Assembly: GCF_963966145.1 (NCBI RefSeq)
Contig: NC_091049.1
Span: 13,144,001 to 13,208,000 of the forward strand
DNA: 64,000 nt
Reading direction: 5' to 3'
Source: Tenebrio molitor
Taxonomy: Eukaryota; Arthropoda; Insecta; Coleoptera; Tenebrionidae
Under the pieces are notes generated by a model that was given only the letters and a program-made list of their open reading frames with translations, ran no database searches and was not told the DNA's origin. Made by a program: the position numbers and the translations under genes. Positions 11,950 through 22,476 of the stretch are shown in pieces. Numbering within the stretch: position 1 is the stretch's first letter; each line of letters opens with the position of its first letter.

Positions 11950-12754
11950 GTTTTCAAATTGTAATCAATAATACCTAATTGAAAATATAATTATAGAATC
12001 AAGGGTCACAAAAGGTTACTGACCTTTACTTTGTTTTTTCTTAAAATTTAGAGACTGAGTTTTTCGTTTATTCATATTCTAAATCTATTATTGTTATTCT
12101 TTTTGTAAGAATTTAATTAAGTTTATTTTTTAAAAGTGTATCAATTTCGTTTTATAAATATGTGCCTGTTAATACAAGTGTTTTTCTGATTTCTTAAATC
12201 GGAATTAAGAGTACTTATTGAAAATTTGGTTTTTGATATGTAACATGTTTTTAATGATTTGATTTTCGGAACAATTTAATTGATGAGTACAAATACATTT
12301 TGATCAGTAACTATTTGTAATAATATTTACTAAATAATTAAGTAATAAATCTGAATGCACAGTAAAATATTTAGAGGCAAGTTAAAAATATATATTCCAA
12401 GTTAAAATACTGAATGATCAGTAAAATATTGTTTGGACAGTGGTAAAACATTTTGATCTACGAAATTTTAAATCTGATTCAATGAATTTGCGTTTGTTAA
12501 GTATTAAATTTAATTTGTGGCACAGAATATTGAAGAACACAAGTAAAAAAACAATTGCTCAGTGTACAATTTACTTGATTCTTAAAATTGTGTCAATTAG
12601 GTACGATTCGAGAAAAACAACATAACCTATAAATTTGACCGCGCAATAGTCTGCAAGTGTCTTGTGTTATGGTGAAATAAATTGCATAAGTTTACAAGGT
12701 AAATTGAGGTATTTATAAATATTTTTTCACAGTCATATTCTGCAGGCGTTCAGG
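11950..12754. other. Non-coding part of hAT-A and MULE 5' region
   Basis: No gene. GATCAGTA-like words recur (12301, 12415 and nearby), and CTGATCAA words occur at 14950-15110. This suggests hAT-A subterminal repeats on both sides of the MULE, so the MULE probably lies inside hAT-A between about 12.6 and 14.9 kb. TTCTGCAG just before the MULE ATG could be a splice acceptor. Confidence 0.5.
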
Positions 12755-14557
12755 ATGAACAATAGTCTAGTTGCGGAGTACGAAACGTCGGAATCATCCT
12801 CTGAGGAAGGACGTCATCACGAATCATCGCCAAAGAGGAGAGTTATAGGAAATTGGATAAAGATTGGAGTTTTTTCTGGATCGGATGAGGCTGAAAAATT
12901 TATAAAAGATAAAAAAATATGGGGATTTCATTATAAAAATAAAACAGAAGAAGGAATAAAGAAATACTTCAGGTGCAATCAAGTTAAACTTCGTGGACAA
13001 CAATGTTCTGCAAAAATATATCTTCAGTATGATTCGACATCGCATGAAGTGCATTTATTCAAGACTAAATCAGAACACAATCATGACTCTATTGAAACAA
13101 AAGGCGTTCTTGGAATTGACCCTTCTCTAAAGTTGGAAATCCAAAAACTTTTTGACCTAAAGTTAAAGCCAAAGGCTATTTTAATAGAATTGTCCAAGAA
13201 TAGTGATATCAGGAAGCTTCCCTCAAAAAGACAATTAGATAATTACTTGCATCAGTTGCGAGAATCCAAATATGGCCCGTCACAAATAAGTGTTGGAGAA
13301 TTGGAAGCATGGCTACTGAAAAACTCAGTTATTCCAGAAGACTTGCATATCCCTTTCGTCGCACAATACGAATTAGAGACTGAGGAAGAGGAAAGCATTT
13401 TTCGATTTTTCATAACAAGTAGATATTTGATGAGTATTTGTGCCAACAGTTACAAAATTCATGCTGATGCAACCTACAAACTCTTGTGGCAAGGTTTTCC
13501 AGTTCTAATAGTGGGTACTACCGATATGGATAAACATTTTCACCCTTTTGGTCTTTCTGTTTGTACTAATGAGAAGAAGGAGGATTTCAAGTTTCTCTTT
13601 AGAGCGTTAGTTGCCACATCAAAGAAATTATTTGAAAAAAAATTTGAACCTAACGTGTTGATATGTGATGCTGCAAAAAGTATTCAGAATGCTTTCATAG
13701 AGATTTTCGGAACTGATAAGTTGATAATCATGTGCTGGGCGCATATGAGGAAAAATGTTCAGAAACGTGTAGAGCGTGATGTGGAGAAAAAAAACCGTTC
13801 CCTAATTCTGAGTGATATTAACACTCTTCAACTTTCTTCATCTCCAGAGATATTCGAAAAAGCTGTTGAACTTTTCAAAAAAAAATGGAATACGGAGCAA
13901 GCTTTTTTGAATTATTTTGAAAGAGAGTGGCTGTCTGATAATAGCAATTGGTACGAAGGTGTAATGAAACATGTACCAAGTACTAATAACGCCTTAGAAG
14001 CGTTTAATAAAGTTATAAAAGACACTCATACCCTTCGGGAACGCCTTTCATTAAACCATTTTCTATCGGTTGCTCTTGAAAGTGTTCAACAATGGTCGAA
14101 CGACTATAAAACTGAGTTGAAAAAATTTTCGAAAATACCAACAATTACATTGTCCCTGTGGACATCTGCCTATCAGTGGACTAAAAAGAATAAACCAGTT
14201 CTCATTGTCTCCCAACAGGAGAGTCAAATTAGTTACAAAATTCCAGCAGGGGATTCAACCGAAGAACCAGGAGAATTAAATGACATTTGCGCAGAAAATT
14301 GGGTGGAATTTGAAGAGTTTAAAAATAAGGCATTTTCATCCTGGATAACTACCATGTCAACTTCTCCAGATGAGTGGATTAAGGGAAACTGTAATTGTCC
14401 AGCTTTTTTTAAAAATATGATATGTAAACATATTATTGGCATAGCCATTAGACTTAAATATGTCAAACCACCACCAGAAGCGCGAAATATAAGTATTCAA
14501 GGGAAACGTAAAAGAGGGCGTCCTTCTAAGGCAAAAAAAGCTCTTATTGTGCAGTAG
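12755..14557 (+). CDS. MULE-type transposase, uninterrupted, 600 aa
   Basis: A single open frame of 600 codons. After an acidic N-terminus comes a FLYWCH/WRKY-GCM1-like zinc-binding DNA-binding region (FRCNQVKLRGQQCSAKIYL ... EHNHDS, about residues 70-115). The MULE catalytic domain follows: IHADATYKLLWQGFPVLI gives the first Asp (about 240), VLICDAAKSIQNAF the second (about 305), then CWAHMRKNV, with a candidate Glu downstream. The C-terminus has a SWIM finger (CNCPAFFKNMICKH, about 550) and a basic AT-hook-like tail (KRGRPSK). MULEs insert with 8-11 bp duplications; no terminal repeats could be found here, so it may be a live element with unrecognised ends or a captured gene. No stop or frameshift, unlike most neighbours. 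Confidence 0.88.
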   Translation: MNNSLVAEYETSESSSEEGRHHESSPKRRVIGNWIKIGVFSGSDEAEKFIKDKKIWGFHYKNKTEEGIKKYFRCNQVKLRGQQCSAKIYLQYDSTSHEVHLFKTKSEHNHDSIETKGVLGIDPSLKLEIQKLFDLKLKPKAILIELSKNSDIRKLPSKRQLDNYLHQLRESKYGPSQISVGELEAWLLKNSVIPEDLHIPFVAQYELETEEEESIFRFFITSRYLMSICANSYKIHADATYKLLWQGFPVLIVGTTDMDKHFHPFGLSVCTNEKKEDFKFLFRALVATSKKLFEKKFEPNVLICDAAKSIQNAFIEIFGTDKLIIMCWAHMRKNVQKRVERDVEKKNRSLILSDINTLQLSSSPEIFEKAVELFKKKWNTEQAFLNYFEREWLSDNSNWYEGVMKHVPSTNNALEAFNKVIKDTHTLRERLSLNHFLSVALESVQQWSNDYKTELKKFSKIPTITLSLWTSAYQWTKKNKPVLIVSQQESQISYKIPAGDSTEEPGELNDICAENWVEFEEFKNKAFSSWITTMSTSPDEWIKGNCNCPAFFKNMICKHIIGIAIRLKYVKPPPEARNISIQGKRKRGRPSKAKKALIVQ

Positions 14558-15212
14558 TAATATACATAAACTTTAAGCTATAGGTACTTAAGAAAATGTT
14601 TTTTTTAATTTTTAAGTTTGAAAATTATTTTTTCATTGTTTATTTTATCGTTTAATTTTCAAGTAAATTCTACCATAATGTTGTCCTGATTTTATTTATT
14701 TGAAATTCCTCTTGTCGAGATTAGTACAGAACCTGCCTCACAATCTATGCTGTATTGCCGTGCTGCCGTACATTTTCTGTAGGTATATTATCAGTCAGCT
14801 CTGCCATTGGCTCTGCCCTCAGACCATTTATCGTTATTTATATTTCAATTTCACTATTATACTTAATCATATTGAATCAAAATACTTATCATAAATTATT
14901 ATGAAACTTAAGTTTTTTTAAGAATCGAAATGCAATTAATTATTGAACAAAATATCTGATCAAATAGTATTTCTACATATCATTTTTTTTTAAATCAGTC
15001 AAAGATTAATTTTTATCCGGACAGAACATACTGATCAAACTGAATTTTCTACTTGAAAAATGTTTATTTTTTTACTTGTCAACTGAATAATGTTACTGAT
15101 CAAATAAACATAAGCCTTTGATTTTTAACGATTAAATTTGTGTGGGATTTTGAAGTCCCATGTGGGGAATTTGGCTGTCAATTGTGGGAAACAAATTTTT
15201 ATGATCTGGCAA
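14558..15212. other. hAT-A right subterminal region
   Basis: Non-coding AT-rich sequence with CTGATCAA repeats, ending in the hAT-A right terminus. No gene seen. Confidence 0.5.
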
Positions 15213-15220
15213 CACTGGTT

Positions 15221-17967
15221 CAGGGTTGCCAACTTGGTGATTTTTTCACCAAAACTAGAGATTTTTAGGACGCTGTTGAGAATTTTGAGATGCTTTTGAG
15301 ATGGGTCTCCAAAATGGTGTATTTTTTATTCTAATCGGAGAATTCTGGTGAATTTGAACAAACAATACTAAAATTGTTGAATAATATTCAATATTGATTA
15401 AACGACCATCACTGCCAAGGGAAATTTATTCTTAACTTAATTCAGTTGGCAATAGATTGGCACCAAATTGGCACTAACGACTCTTTTTACATCCTTACAT
15501 CTAGTTCGCTAGTTCTGTCCTGTGGTTCTGTCTCTGTTTGATGTTAAGCTAAGCCTATGAGCTATATTAATCATTGTTCCGTGCAAGAGAAAGACGAGGT
15601 AAAGTGCCAACCTAACCCTACTTTTCTTTCTTATGTGATAGCAGAGTGATAAAACTGATAAGTGCACTTCGTGTGTATGCATAATTCAAAAGTAAGCTGT
15701 TATGTTAGTTAATGAAGTGTTATTTAAAGAATATATTTTGTTTAGTGCATCCACAATACGCTCAAAAATACAGAAACAGCTGGGAGAAATTACCAGCTAT
15801 GAAAGGCTGGCTTCAACCATGTACCACAGCCAATAAAAAGGCGTATTGCAAGTACTGCAAGACATTCATAAACGCAAAATTGGGCGACCTAAACAAACAT
15901 AGGCAGAGTATGAAACACAAAGCAGCCGAGAAACCTTTTTCCTGCCCAAGACAGCAAAAATTGAATCTGCAACCACTTAACAAAACTGTGACTGAACAGC
16001 AACAGAAGGAAGGAAAGACTTGCCTTTTTGTAGCTGCACACACGTCAATTAATGTAGTTGAACACTTGTGTGAAATACAGGATGTTCCCTTTCACCGAAC
16101 AAAATGCACAAATATCATAAAAAATGTTGTGGGCCCCTATTTTCTTAATGACTTGTTGTTAGATATTGGAGACAAATATTATAGTTTAATTATTGATGAA
16201 TCTACTGACGTGACGGTTTTAAAAATGTTAGGACTTGTTATTAGATATTTTAGCCAAAAACATTCTAGAATAGTTTGCACGTTTTTATCATTAGTTCATA
16301 TCGAAAATGGAACTGCTGAATGCATTGTCGAATCCATAAAGGGGCTGTTGAAAAAGTACAACTTAGATTTGCAAAAGTTACAGGGAATTGGGACCGACAA
16401 TGCTTCGGCAATGGTGGGGATTAATGGTGGGGTTTTCAAAAAATTAAAAGAAGACATACCACATTTAGTTTTGGTACGGTGCATTTGCCATTCATTACAA
16501 CTGGCTGTTTCAAGTGCTTCAGAAACAACGTTGCCTAGAAATATTGAATATCTAATTAAAGAAACCTACAATTGGTTTAGTAACAGTTCAATTCGTCAAC
16601 TTGCCTATCAACAAATTTATAGTGTGATTAATAATGGGGAAAAACCGTTAAAAATATTACAGATGGCCGCAACACGTTGGATATCTATTGAGCCAGCAAT
16701 AAAACGCATTTTAGAACAATGGGACAGCCTAAAGGCTCATTTTGATATTATTCGTATCAAGGAAAAGTGTTATACATCTGAAATTCTATACTCTATGTAC
16801 AAAGACCTCAACAATAAGGTTTATTTGGAATTTATCTACAACATTGTCAATCTTGTGCAAGCTACAAATAAAAGCTTTGAAGCATCTAATGCCGATGTTA
16901 CAAAATTATTTGTTAATTTAAATAATTTATACTTAACTGTAGTTAAAAATATTGTTATTCCAACTGCAAAAATTAACTCTATTGCTGAGGACTTTGAAAA
17001 CCGTTTAGACCCCAATCCCTACTTGGGATATGCCTTTGAAAAGGCTTGTACCGACTGCTCTGTGAGCCAACATGATAAAGAGATCATTAAGAACCGCTGT
17101 TTTCAATGTTTAATTGAATTAGCTAAGCAGCTGAAACAGAGGTTGTGTGATAATATAAAAATATTAGAAAAAATGCAATACTTTTCAGTCACTGAGTGTT
17201 TAAAACCAAATAAAATGCCTATTACAGACATTGCATGTCAGTTTTATGCTGACCCACACACAATATCGAAAATTGAAAATCAATGGAACAGTTTACAATT
17301 GATACCTTGGTCTGAAATACATAATACAGAACTGTTTTGGATAGAAGTAAAAAATTACAGAGATGCATCCAATGAAAATCTTTTTCAAAATTTAGTCGAT
17401 GTGGCATTAAGAATCCTTTGCCTACCTCATTCAAATGCAGAAGTCGAGCGAGTTTTTAGTTCGATGAATATTGTTAAAAATAAAATTCGCAACAGAATGA
17501 AACTAGACCTCCTCAATAACATATTAAATATAAAATATGGGTTGAAGAGAATAGGTAAATGCTGCAATTCTTTTAATTTACCCGATGAGGTTTTGCTAAT
17601 GTTCGATACGAACGTTGCTTACAAGAGAACTAGTGATGAAGCCGAAAATTTAGATGTAGACAATATTTTGCAGAACTTATGTTGACTGAAAAAAAAGAAA
17701 TTCTACCAAAGATATTTTTTATTTGTTTTTTGTTTTAATATTTTTAATTCTTTATGTTAAATAAGAAAAACAAATTTGTTATTTTTTTTAAGTTTTGTTT
17801 CAATGTTTTATTTTTTGTTTGTTAAATAAGAATTATTATTGTTATCTTAATGTTTTTTTAATGTTTGATGTTCAAAATGTTTAACGTTTCTATTTTTATA
17901 CAAATAAATAGGCACCTACTTATTTAAATTTTTTGGCAATTTGGTAATTTTATAGTTGGCAACACTG
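15221..17967 (+). mobile_element. hAT-B element, complete, 8-bp TSD
   Basis: Left end CAGGGTTGCCAACTTGG, right end the inverse of CAGTGTTGCCAACTATA. A perfect 8-bp duplication CACTGGTT lies at 15213-15220 and 17968-17975. The duplicated target consists of the last five bases of hAT-A (CACTG) plus the first three of hAT-A's own TSD (GTT), so hAT-B inserted exactly across the right border of hAT-A and is younger. The ends and the transposase frame are complete. Confidence 0.93.
15712..17685 (+). CDS. hAT-B transposase, intact 657 aa
   Basis: One uninterrupted frame without introns. A BED zinc finger near residues 30-70 (WLQPCTTANKKAYCKYC ... LNKHRQSMKH) should bind the element ends. Catalytic landmarks in order: SLIIDESTDVTVL (first Asp), LQGIGTDNASAMVG (second Asp), VRCICHSLQLAVS, AATRWISIEP and the dimerisation block ILCLPHSNAEVERVFSS with the catalytic Glu, followed by KNKIRNRMKLDLL. 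The start codon is uncertain: the first ~12 codons have no counterpart and a GTTTAG acceptor-like site lies just inside. Length matches active hAT transposases (about 600-750 aa). With intact ends and TSD, it may be recently active (inference). Confidence 0.9.
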   Translation: MKCYLKNIFCLVHPQYAQKYRNSWEKLPAMKGWLQPCTTANKKAYCKYCKTFINAKLGDLNKHRQSMKHKAAEKPFSCPRQQKLNLQPLNKTVTEQQQKEGKTCLFVAAHTSINVVEHLCEIQDVPFHRTKCTNIIKNVVGPYFLNDLLLDIGDKYYSLIIDESTDVTVLKMLGLVIRYFSQKHSRIVCTFLSLVHIENGTAECIVESIKGLLKKYNLDLQKLQGIGTDNASAMVGINGGVFKKLKEDIPHLVLVRCICHSLQLAVSSASETTLPRNIEYLIKETYNWFSNSSIRQLAYQQIYSVINNGEKPLKILQMAATRWISIEPAIKRILEQWDSLKAHFDIIRIKEKCYTSEILYSMYKDLNNKVYLEFIYNIVNLVQATNKSFEASNADVTKLFVNLNNLYLTVVKNIVIPTAKINSIAEDFENRLDPNPYLGYAFEKACTDCSVSQHDKEIIKNRCFQCLIELAKQLKQRLCDNIKILEKMQYFSVTECLKPNKMPITDIACQFYADPHTISKIENQWNSLQLIPWSEIHNTELFWIEVKNYRDASNENLFQNLVDVALRILCLPHSNAEVERVFSSMNIVKNKIRNRMKLDLLNNILNIKYGLKRIGKCCNSFNLPDEVLLMFDTNVAYKRTSDEAENLDVDNILQNLC

Positions 17968-18024
17968 CACTGGTTGCATAGCGTAGTGTGGCGTGGCGTA
18001 GAGCAAGTGGGCTCCCGGCATAAC

Positions 18025-21000
18025 CAAGGATGCGATAGTTAGTACAATCGTACTAGATCTAGTACAATTAACAAATTTTTAGTACGTCAGTACCTCTTTG
18101 CCAAATTTAGTACAATTTCCACAATATGCCAAAAAAATTGTTAAATGAACAATTTCATGAATTTTACAAGTAGCGCTTTTAAATGGTCCCGTTGACATTG
18201 ACCAGAAGGGTCTTTTTGTCGGCACCTTTGATATATAATAAAAACGGCATTCCATGACCTTCAGATTCAGAACATCAGCCTTGTGCTTGTGGCTTGTGCC
18301 CATGTGGTTCACAGATGTTGCTGGGATACATTCAAGTACATTGCTCAATGCTGGGTCGGCTTAACAGGGGTGCGTTCAATTACCCTGCTCGAGTGATGTT
18401 CTGGATGTTAAAAAGAGTAAAACATATGCGCACTACAAGTTAGTGAGCGAGATGAAATATCGTCTAGGCAAAGAACAAATTTCGGAACGCACCTCTGGAA
18501 GTGTACCCTGCGTACTCGGCTCGTAAACTGCCTGCGCCCGGCGCGCATTTACAATTATTTTTATTTTTAAATTTTAAAAGTGTTTCACTGTGACTGGTTG
18601 TTCTTCGTTCTGTGATTTTCAGTTCAGAGTAACCTTTCTACCCTTTTGTAGTTTTGTGACTTTTGTGTTTTCTATTATTTTATTCTGTGACGAAGTGGTG
18701 TTTTGAACTTTTATAAGTCAGTGGGTCAGTGCAATTATTATTTAACTGCCTGATAATGGATAGGTAATGTATAATTCAGAATTAGATAAGGTTTTACAAA
18801 AAAAATTATATTTTAGGTTTGTTATCCGTATTGCTAAGGATAAAACCAGCACAACCAATACAGTTACCTTTACTACGGCATCTGCGTCTTCTGTATCGGT
18901 GTGTACGCGTACGGATGCATGCAATATAAATGCAAACACTGTTAATTCAACAGTTGTTTGTTCAACAATCACTAGCCATACTTCTAATAAAACAATAAGG
19001 GAAGTCGATCCTGACATAGATTCTTTACCTTCGAGTTCGGGCACATTAACATACAACAACGAATCTGAACAGGTAGATAATTTAAGTAATGATACCTCAG
19101 GTCAACCTGTTGCCAAAAAAAGGAAAATATTCCATCAGAAATTTAGACAAGAGTGGCAAGAAAAATATGATTTCCTAATTGAAAAAGACAATACAAGTTT
19201 TTGCAAGATATGTAATGTTATAATTAAGGGAGCCGGATTTCATATAAAAAGGCATGCAAATTCTGCTGTACACATAAAAAAATATAATTCAGCAAAAAGC
19301 ACCCCAAAAATTGATGCAACTATAAAAAAAGATCCAAAGGTGTGTCTAGCTGAAAGAATTCGAGAAGTTGAACTCCTTATAGCGACTTTTTTATGCGACA
19401 ATAATTTACCTTTTGCCCTTGCAAACAATTTAATAGATTTATTAAAGAAAGTTACTCAAAGAGACGAAGTAATACAAAATTTAAAAATGCAAAGAGACAA
19501 AACTACTAATTTAGTAACTCAAGTGCTCGGACCCTTTTCAAAAGAATTAATCTTTGAAAAACTGAGGAAGGAGAAATTCTCCTTAATCATAGATGAAACC
19601 ACCGACATAGCTACAAGGAAGAGTTTGGTAGTTGTGGCCAGATTTTTTGAAGAATCTGAAAAAATTGTAAAAGATCATTTCGTCGATTTAATCGAAGTTC
19701 ATGATGCCACATCTGATGGTTTATTTAACGCAGTGAGGCTGTTATTGAACACCAACAAAATTCCATTTGCCAATGTTATCGGTTTAGGGGCAGATAATGC
19801 CAGTGTTATGATGGGAGATGTGAAGGGTGTGAAGCAAAGGTTTAGAGCAATATGCCCTCATATCGTAGTAAATGGATGTAGCTGTCACTCTTTGCACCTA
19901 TGTGCTTCAAATTCCTGTAAAAAGCTACCTTCAACAGTAGAGCAGTTTTGCAGAGACATTTACTCCTATTTCTCACATAGTTCGAAGAGAAGTAGTGAAT
20001 TAAAGGAATGCCAAATATTTTGTGAGGAAAAACCGTCAAAAATGTTGTACCCCAGTCAAACTAGGTGGTTATCATTACAGGTAACGATATCAGTTTTAAC
20101 TGACATAATCTTATATTCATATTTGTAGGCCGTATGTGACAGAATTTTGATTCACTGGGATTCACTGAATTCATATTTTGACGAAGCTGCAAAAGAAGAA
20201 AAACTTCCACTGGCCAAGACAATTTCCAGTGCTTTGAGAAATCCCATTTATAAGTTATATTTGGAATTTTTAGCATATAATTTAAAATTAATTAACAATT
20301 TAAATATTGAATTTCAAAGCGAAAAACCAAAAACGCCAATATTACTCGAAAGAATCAAGTTTTTGTATAAGAGTATTCTAAAATGTTTTGTTAAAAAGGA
20401 AGTTATCGATAAAACTTCTTTAGAAAATATTAATGTACTTAGTCCCCAGAATTATCTTGGTATTGATGATCTGTATTTTGGAGGTAAAGTTGATAGTTTC
20501 TTGAAAAATCCACAAACTGTAAACACTGTAAGTAAAACTGATTTACATAATTTCAAAATTCATTGTTTAAATTTTTACAGTGAATTGTGTGTACAAATAA
20601 AAAAACGGTTCAACATGACAGATGAATTTTTAGTTTATGCTAGCAACTTTACTCCCAAAAACGCCCTATCTGGGGACATCTTATCTATATCTAAATTTAC
20701 GTATTTATTTCCTTACTTAAACGTAGACGTTGATAAAGTAAACTTAGAATGGCAGTTAGTTAGCGAAACTAAAGCATTAGAACATTTTAAAGATATGGAT
20801 GTAACTGTATTTTGGCAAAGGGTTGCTGAAACAAAAAATGAGTTGGGCCAGTCAATGTTTAGCAGTCTGATGGAAGTTGTAAAATGCATTCTTTCTCTTC
20901 CACATTCCTCAGCTGCGGCAGAAAGAGTGTTTTCCCAACTGACATTAAATAAAACCAAATTGCGAAATAGGTTAAATATTGTAACAATATCTCATATTTT

Positions 21001-21316
21001 ATCAGTTAAAGAAAATAGTAAGAGTGGTCTGATTTTGCCAAAGAAATCATTTAAGCTCTAACTGACTGCATAAAGAATTTCTATAAATATAAATACACAA
21101 CATATGTATTTTTATATTTTATGTTAATATTTTTTTCTGTTTTGTTGAGTCCTTGAGTAAATTTTTTTTTTTTTGTATTTTATATCTATTTTAAAAATCC
21201 CGCTCCCGAGTTTGGTTAATTTTAAGGTGTTCAGGTTTTCAGTACAATCACCTAGAATTTAGTACAAAATGTCCCTACATTTCAGTACAAGTTTTTACCG
21301 TTCAATCGCATCCCTG
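18025..21316 (+). mobile_element. hAT-C element, complete, 8-bp TSD
   Basis: Left end CAAGGATGCGATAG, right end the inverse of CAGGGATGCGATTG. A perfect 8-bp duplication GGCATAAC lies at 18017-18024 and 21317-21324. AGTACAA words recur near both ends (for example 18041, 18060, 18098, 21242, 21262, 21285), as subterminal transposase-binding repeats do. It inserted in the terminal inverted repeat of Z. The length of 3292 bp and complete coding capacity indicate an autonomous element. Confidence 0.93.
18756..21061 (+). CDS. hAT-C transposase, intact, spliced
   Basis: Proposed exons are 18756-18763, 18817-20080 and 20129-21061, giving 734 aa. The 48-bp intron 20081-20128 (GTAACG...TTGTAG) is needed to join TRWLSLQ to AVCDRILIHWDS. 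The first intron (18764-18816, GTAATG...TTTTAG) is optional: it gives a start MDRFVIRIAKDK, whereas the ATG at 18767 would read through and add 14 residues. A BED finger (FCKICNVIIKGAGFHIKRH, about residue 132) is followed by SLIIDETTDIATR (first Asp, about 262), GLGADNASVMMG (second Asp, about 329), CSCHSLHLCAS, TRWLSLQ and LSLPHSSAAAERVFS (catalytic Glu). No stops or frameshifts. All hAT catalytic motifs are present. Confidence 0.92.
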
Positions 21317-21324
21317 GGCATAAC

Positions 21325-21904
21325 CCTAACACCAGTTTACTTACGGAATATGATTATTATTGTGTTTTGACTCTCACGCTCATATCATCGCCTCAGAGCT
21401 GTTTATAACTGGACTAACAACTATTTTGTTAAACATATCTTCCATTACTTGATAAAAGATTAGTACCTACTTACCTAAGATCTTCGCAATCTATTTGCAT
21501 TCTCGGAGGTTATTTGCGATTCGCACCAAAATTCCAAAGTACTGAACAAACCATATTAAATCTTAACCATTATTGGATGTCTTCAAATATTTTTTCACGG
21601 CACGATGAATTATAATACGATTTCTCACTACTTACACCAGAATTTATTGTTCAAACCACAAACACGTGCGTGACATTCCGAACACCTGGACACAATAACA
21701 ATGTTTAAAGGTTATGTCACAATTCTACAAACCACCCGCAGTCTGCCCGCAGTTTTGTGATGGAACAAATAAGCCAGGGCGATTATCGTTTTGTTTTAGT
21801 TATCGTTAATGAAGCGAAAATGTATTTGATAAATAATAAGCCAAAGCTTTGATAATTGACATTGAGTGTTCTTGTTTTTCGTTCGTTTTTGTGAACACTG
21901 AAAA
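21325..21904. other. Non-coding spacer
   Basis: Sequence to the right of Z. No gene or repeat recognised. It may include the promoter of the THAP pseudogene. Confidence 0.4.
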
Positions 21905-22455
21905 ATGAAATTTTGGTACGTTTGTAAAAATAAAGATAATAAATTCTCTTACCATCAGTAAGTATATGCTTATAAATTATTACCTATTTAATATTAAAAA
22001 CATTTACAGGTTTACTACAAATCCAAACAGTTGAAATCAGTGGTTGAAAGTATGCCGACGTAAGGAAAATGATATTTTCAGGTACATACCTACACTCAGA
22101 TTTGTAGCAAACATTTTGCTGCAACATGTTTTGCAGAGATACCATTTGGACGCTCAAGATTAATCAAAGGAAGAATTCCTACATTGTATCTGCAAAAATT
22201 ATGTACAAAAAGGTAGGTTACTGTTTTATGAAAAGTGCACATTATTTGAAACTTACATTGTAGTGGAAGTGTTATGCATCAATTCCTAATGAAAGGTCCA
22301 CATCAGCTGTGACAAATGTGGAAGTTACTACATCCTGCATCAGTTGGAACTCTTGGAAGTCAATAAATGTTACTAAAATGACTCCAAACAGTGCAGATTA
22401 CATCACCTCTATGAGTACTCTATCTGTTAACCTAGAGAAAATGTTAGCCATTTGA
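21905..22455 (+). pseudogene. THAP-domain protein remnant
   Basis: Three pieces rebuild a THAP zinc finger. Exon-like 21905-21957 (MKFWYVCKNKDNKFSYH) ends at GTAAGT. After a TTTACAG acceptor, 22010-22080 reads FTTNPNS-stop-NQWLKVCRRKEND. Further on, 22095-22212 reads QICSKHFAATCF ... GRIPTLYL, the C-x2-HF and proline motif of THAP domains. There is an in-frame TGA at 22034-22036 where family members have a coding codon, and the third piece is out of frame. A last open piece (about 22266-22455) is unrecognised. THAP fingers occur in P-type transposases and host regulators; which this was cannot be told. Confidence 0.6.
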
Positions 22456-22476
22456 AAGTAACAATTAATGAATATA

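Larger units (their letters stand above)
8260..15217 (+). mobile_element. hAT-A element, complete ends, 8-bp TSD
   Basis: Left end CAGTGTTGCCAGATGTG and right end the inverse of CAGTGTTGCCAGATCAT. The left TSD is GTTGCATA (8252-8259). The right copy is interrupted by hAT-B, so only GTT remains at 15218-15220 and GCATA follows at 17976-17980. Eight-bp duplications and CAG.GTTGCCA ends are diagnostic for hAT. It carries a frameshifted transposase (9834-11949), a smaller element (8614-9757) and a MULE transposase gene (12755-14557), which accounts for its 7-kb length. Confidence 0.9.
7474..18023. mobile_element. Repeat Z, split by hAT insertions
   Basis: TTATGCCGGGAACCCACTTG at 7474 is matched in inverse orientation by the sequence ending CCCGGCATAA at 18023, and both ends continue with the same CG-rich run of CCACGC/TACGC words. 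If hAT-A and hAT-B are removed, Z is only about 0.83 kb long. hAT-A inserted into it, and hAT-C later inserted in its right terminus. No coding content of its own, and its own target duplication was not resolved. Confidence 0.65.
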
